Assembly (NCBI RefSeq): GCF_010093205.1
Contig: NZ_PDWN01000004.1
Span: 62,001-126,000, forward strand
DNA: 64,000 bases
Source of the DNA: Pseudoxanthomonas daejeonensis
GTDB taxonomy: Bacteria; Pseudomonadota; Gammaproteobacteria; Xanthomonadales; Xanthomonadaceae
Reading direction: 5' to 3'
The notes beneath the pieces were generated by a model. It did no database searches. It was not told where the DNA came from and worked only from the letters and a program-made list of their open reading frames with translations. Of this stretch, positions 61,372-64,000 are shown one piece after another. The stretch's first letter is position 1; every line of letters starts with the position of its first letter. The translations under genes and the position numbers were made by a program.

Positions 61372-63195
61372 GTGAATCTCGAACTGGTCCTCGTCCTCGG
61401 CCTGCTGGTGCTGGCCATCGTCCTGTTCTCGATCGGACGCCCGCGGACCGACGTGGTCGCGCTGCTGATGGTGGCGACACTGCCGTTCACCGGCGTGATC
61501 GACATCGGCGAGGCGATCGCCGGCTTCTCGGACCCGAGCATCGTCCTGATCGCTTTGCTGTTCGTGATCGGCGAAGGCCTGGTCCGCACCGGCGTGGCCC
61601 AGCGCCTGAGCGAACTGATCATCCGCGTTGCGGGCGGCAACGAAACCGTGCTTCTGGTCGCGCTGATGCTGGCGGTGGGCGCGATCGGTTCGGTGATGAG
61701 TTCCACCGGCGTGGTCGCGATCTTCATCCCGATCGTGCTGCGGATCGCGCGCAGCAGCCGGATCGCGCCGGGCCGGCTGATGATGCCGCTGAGCGTGGCC
61801 GCGCTGTGCAGCGGCATGATGACCCTGGTGGCGACCGCGCCCAACCTGGTCGTGCATGGCGAACTGTTGCGCGAAGGCTACGGCGGATTCGCCTTCCTGG
61901 ATTTCCTGCCGTTCGGCGTGCCGGTGCTGGCGCTGTCGGTGCTGTACATGCTGTTTGCGCGGCGCTGGCTGCCTGGCGCCGCATCGGCCATGGTCTCGGG
62001 TGCGCCGCGGCTGGAGGACTGGATCACGGAGTACCGGCTCGATGGCCGGGCGTTCCGCGTGCGCATCGCGGCGGATTCGCCGCTGGCCGGGCAGGTGGCC
62101 TCGACCCTGGAAGGCGGCGCGCTGGCGGGCATGAACGTGCTGGCGGTCGAGCAGAGCGGCCGCTTCGGCATGCGCATGCTGGCCTCGCCGCTGGGCATGC
62201 GCATGGATCCGGGCGACGCGCTGCTGCTTGACGTGCACGATGCGGGCGTGGACGCGCAGGCCCGCTTCAGCGAACTGCGCCTGGAGCCGCTGCCGCTGGA
62301 GGGCGCGTACTTTTCCGGCTATGCCAACGACATCGGCATGGCCGAGATGATGGTCGCGGCGAACTCGCCACTGGCCGGCAACAGTGCCAGCCGTGCGCGC
62401 CTGCACGAGCGCCACGATCTCGCCCTGATCGGGCTCAAGCACGGACGTACCGCCGAGGTGCTGGGCCTGGCCGAGGAAAAGCTCGAAGTGGGCGACACCT
62501 TGCTGGTCGCTGGACCGTGGCCCGCGATCCGTGCGCTGGGTTCGGGTCCCGATGGCCTGATCCTGCTGAACCTGCCGCTGGAGGCGGAGGAAGTCGCACC
62601 GAGCGCGGCCCGCGCGCCGTTCGCGCTGGCCTGCCTGCTGTTGACCGTGGGGCTGATGGTCAGCGGGATCGTGCCGAACGTGCACGCGGCACTGATCGGC
62701 TGCCTGCTGATGGGCCTGACCGGCTGCGTGGACCTGCGCAGCGCGTACCGCTCGATCCACTGGCCGAGCCTGGTGCTGATCGTTGGCATGCTGCCGTTCT
62801 CGCTGGCATTGCAGCGCACCGGCGGCGTGGACCTGGCCGCGGACCTGCTGCTGGATTCGGTCGGCGAGGCCGGGCCGCGCGTGGTCCTGGCGGCGATCTT
62901 CGTGGTCACCGCGGTGTTCGGCATGTTCATCTCCAACACCGCCATCGCCGTGCTGATGGCGCCGGTGGCGCTGGCGGTGGCCCAGCACCTGGGCCTGTCG
63001 CCGTATCCGTTCGCGATGACGGTGGCCCTGGCCGCCTCGACCGCGTTCATGACCCCGGTGTCCTCGCCGGTGAACGCGCTGGTGGTGGGGCCGGGCGGCT
63101 ACCGCTTCGTTGATTTCGTCAAGGTCGGCACGCCGCTGGCGGTACTGACCCTGCTGCTGGTCGTGCTGCTGGTGCCGTGGGTGTTCGGGATGTAG
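61372..63195 (+). CDS. SLC13-type permease with two TrkA-C domains
   Basis: A 607-residue inner-membrane transporter of the divalent anion/sodium symporter class. Two transmembrane halves (about 1-210 and 410-607; SSTGVVAIFIPIVLRIARSS and SNTAIAVLMAPVALAVAQHL are the related re-entrant segments) flank two TrkA-C-type cytoplasmic domains (about 225-300 and 325-400). It begins at GTG 61372, which keeps the first helix intact. Substrates of this group include sulfate and dicarboxylates; none can be assigned. Confidence 0.88.
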   Translation: MNLELVLVLGLLVLAIVLFSIGRPRTDVVALLMVATLPFTGVIDIGEAIAGFSDPSIVLIALLFVIGEGLVRTGVAQRLSELIIRVAGGNETVLLVALMLAVGAIGSVMSSTGVVAIFIPIVLRIARSSRIAPGRLMMPLSVAALCSGMMTLVATAPNLVVHGELLREGYGGFAFLDFLPFGVPVLALSVLYMLFARRWLPGAASAMVSGAPRLEDWITEYRLDGRAFRVRIAADSPLAGQVASTLEGGALAGMNVLAVEQSGRFGMRMLASPLGMRMDPGDALLLDVHDAGVDAQARFSELRLEPLPLEGAYFSGYANDIGMAEMMVAANSPLAGNSASRARLHERHDLALIGLKHGRTAEVLGLAEEKLEVGDTLLVAGPWPAIRALGSGPDGLILLNLPLEAEEVAPSAARAPFALACLLLTVGLMVSGIVPNVHAALIGCLLMGLTGCVDLRSAYRSIHWPSLVLIVGMLPFSLALQRTGGVDLAADLLLDSVGEAGPRVVLAAIFVVTAVFGMFISNTAIAVLMAPVALAVAQHLGLSPYPFAMTVALAASTAFMTPVSSPVNALVVGPGGYRFVDFVKVGTPLAVLTLLLVVLLVPWVFGM

Positions 63196-63210
63196 TCGGT
63201 TGCGTCTTCC

Positions 63211-63297
63211 GCAGGAGTGGGCATGCCGGCGTCGCTGGAATCGCGAGACCGCTGCCCGTGGCGAGGCGTCGGTGTCGCGGTCATGCCCGCTCCTACA
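63211..63297. repeat. REP pair between the permease gene and mfd
   Basis: The right arm (63274-63297) is an exact copy of the 24-bp REP head seen at 47 and 4331. The left arm (63211-63227, GCAGGAGTGGGCATGCC) is a degenerate inverted copy that lost the GTAG start. It lies between the convergent permease and mfd genes. Confidence 0.75.
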
Positions 63298-63323
63298 GCA
63301 CGCCGCAGTCCGACGCGGGTGGC

Positions 63324-64000
63324 TCAGCCCGGCGCCAGCGTGGTCAGCAGTGCGCGTGCGGCGTTGAAGCGGTCGGCGGCTTCCGGCAGCGGCACGCGGA
63401 TGCGCAGCTTGTCCGGGCCTTCCATCGCGTAGAGCTTGGGCTGCTGCTGGATCATCCGGATCACCGACATCGGATCCACGTTGGGCTTGGCCTCGAACAC
63501 GATGCGGCCGCCGGCTTCGCCCAGGTCCAGCTTGCGGATGCCCAGCACGTTGGCCTGCAGCTTGAGCTCGGCGATGGCGAACATGTGCTTGACCGGGTCC
63601 GGCAGCAGGCCGAAGCGGTCGATCATCTCCACCTGCAGCTCGCGCAAAGCGTCCACGTCGCGGGCGCTGGAGATGCGCTTGTACAGGGTCAGGCGGGTGT
63701 GCACGTCGGGCAGGTAGTCCTCGGGAATGAGGGATGCCACGTGCAGCTCGACCTCTGCACCGTGCGCTTCCTGGCCGGCGTCCAGGTCCGGCAGCTTGCC
63801 CTGGCGGATGCTGCGCACCGCGCGCTCGAGCAGCTCCGTGTAGAGGCTGAAGCCGACCTCGGCCATCTGCCCGCTCTGGTCCTCGCCGAGCAGTTCGCCG
63901 GCGCCGCGGATCTCCAGGTCGTGGGTGGCCAGGGTGAAGCCGGCGCCCAGTTCGTCCATCGAGGCGATCGCCTCCAGCCGCTTCTCCGCGTCAGGGGTCA
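63324..64000 (-). CDS. mfd: Transcription-repair coupling factor Mfd, C-terminal part
   Basis: A partial gene cut by the right window edge; 225 codons plus stop are visible. Mfd removes stalled RNA polymerase and recruits UvrA. The visible part contains the end of the translocase domain (LEAIASMDELGAGFTLATHD, then IRGAGELLGEDQSGQ) and the C-terminal TRCF domain (LPDVHTRLTLYKRISSARDV, then AIAELKLQANVLGIRKLDLG). It converges with the permease gene, with a REP pair between. Confidence 0.95.
   Translation of the reverse strand, partial: TPDAEKRLEAIASMDELGAGFTLATHDLEIRGAGELLGEDQSGQMAEVGFSLYTELLERAVRSIRQGKLPDLDAGQEAHGAEVELHVASLIPEDYLPDVHTRLTLYKRISSARDVDALRELQVEMIDRFGLLPDPVKHMFAIAELKLQANVLGIRKLDLGEAGGRIVFEAKPNVDPMSVIRMIQQQPKLYAMEGPDKLRIRVPLPEAADRFNAARALLTTLAPG

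Noticed and set aside
61162-62988. 608-codon minus-strand open frame over the permease gene
   Set aside because: Extremely His/Gln/Arg-rich reverse-frame composition; the plus-strand permease is the real gene.

Overview
The window looks like a piece of a Xanthomonadaceae chromosome (Lysobacter/Luteimonas/Pseudoxanthomonas type). The reasons are inferential: GC is very high (about 70% by eye), the block asd-fimV-truA-trpF-LysR-trpB-trpA is typical of the family, and GTAG-headed REP sequences, a secreted NPP phosphodiesterase and a DUF3649/PepSY/DUF3325 iron module are all present. I see no rRNA, tRNA, CRISPR array, prophage or insertion sequence, and no broken gene. Nearly all of the window is ordinary chromosomal coding sequence with short intergenic gaps. 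Many long ORFs on the opposite strand are GC-driven shadows.

Layout. 1-6.1 kb: greB, an NlpE-like protein and a HerA-type ATPase on the minus strand, a MltD-type lytic transglycosylase on the plus strand, then sco1-psd on the minus strand. 6.2-17 kb: a housekeeping run of prmB, aroC, a 2-hydroxyacid dehydrogenase, asd, fimV, truA-trpF, and a LysR regulator divergent from trpB-trpA. 17-20.5 kb: ogt coupled to an Ada-AlkA fusion (alkylation repair), then a secreted nucleotide pyrophosphatase. 20.6-28 kb: small secreted or poorly known proteins, hutU, a TonB-C protein, a four-EF-hand protein, GFA, DUF1428, MAPEG and a ClpP-fold lipoprotein. 28-32.5 kb: a DEAD-box helicase with a 12-residue tandem repeat, a membrane protein/ArsR pair behind an AT-rich promoter, rluF, and a universal stress protein with an FNR-type promoter. 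32.5-43 kb: a DMT transporter, DUF2238, DUF72, a serine hydrolase, a 1,274-residue membrane M48 protease and a DUF885 lipoprotein. 43-53 kb: GFA, two regulators with their neighbours, a periplasmic cyclophilin, a PHB depolymerase, aquaporin, pirin, endonuclease V and gpmA. 53-58 kb: a Fur-controlled siderophore receptor with an inner-membrane reductase module. 58-64 kb: a hidden 38-residue basic protein, a ClsC-like cardiolipin synthase, a DUF4105 protein, an SLC13-type permease and the C-terminal part of mfd.

How genes work together. sco1 and psd, truA and trpF, Ada-AlkA and ogt, padR and its sensor-domain gene, and the 77-residue protein and its EamA partner are joined by 4-bp stop/start overlaps, which suggests translational coupling. 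The siderophore module (53.2-58.1 kb) is the clearest functional unit: a Fur box fills the promoter spacer, and a receptor, DUF3649, PepSY-TM and DUF3325 genes follow up to a strong terminator.

I did not find a clearly undescribed system. The most interesting leads are the class II FNR-type promoter in front of the universal stress gene, the AT-rich operator of the ArsR/membrane-protein pair, the REP family (one copy supplies the stop codon of greB), the long two-part M48 protease, and several uncharacterised small proteins.
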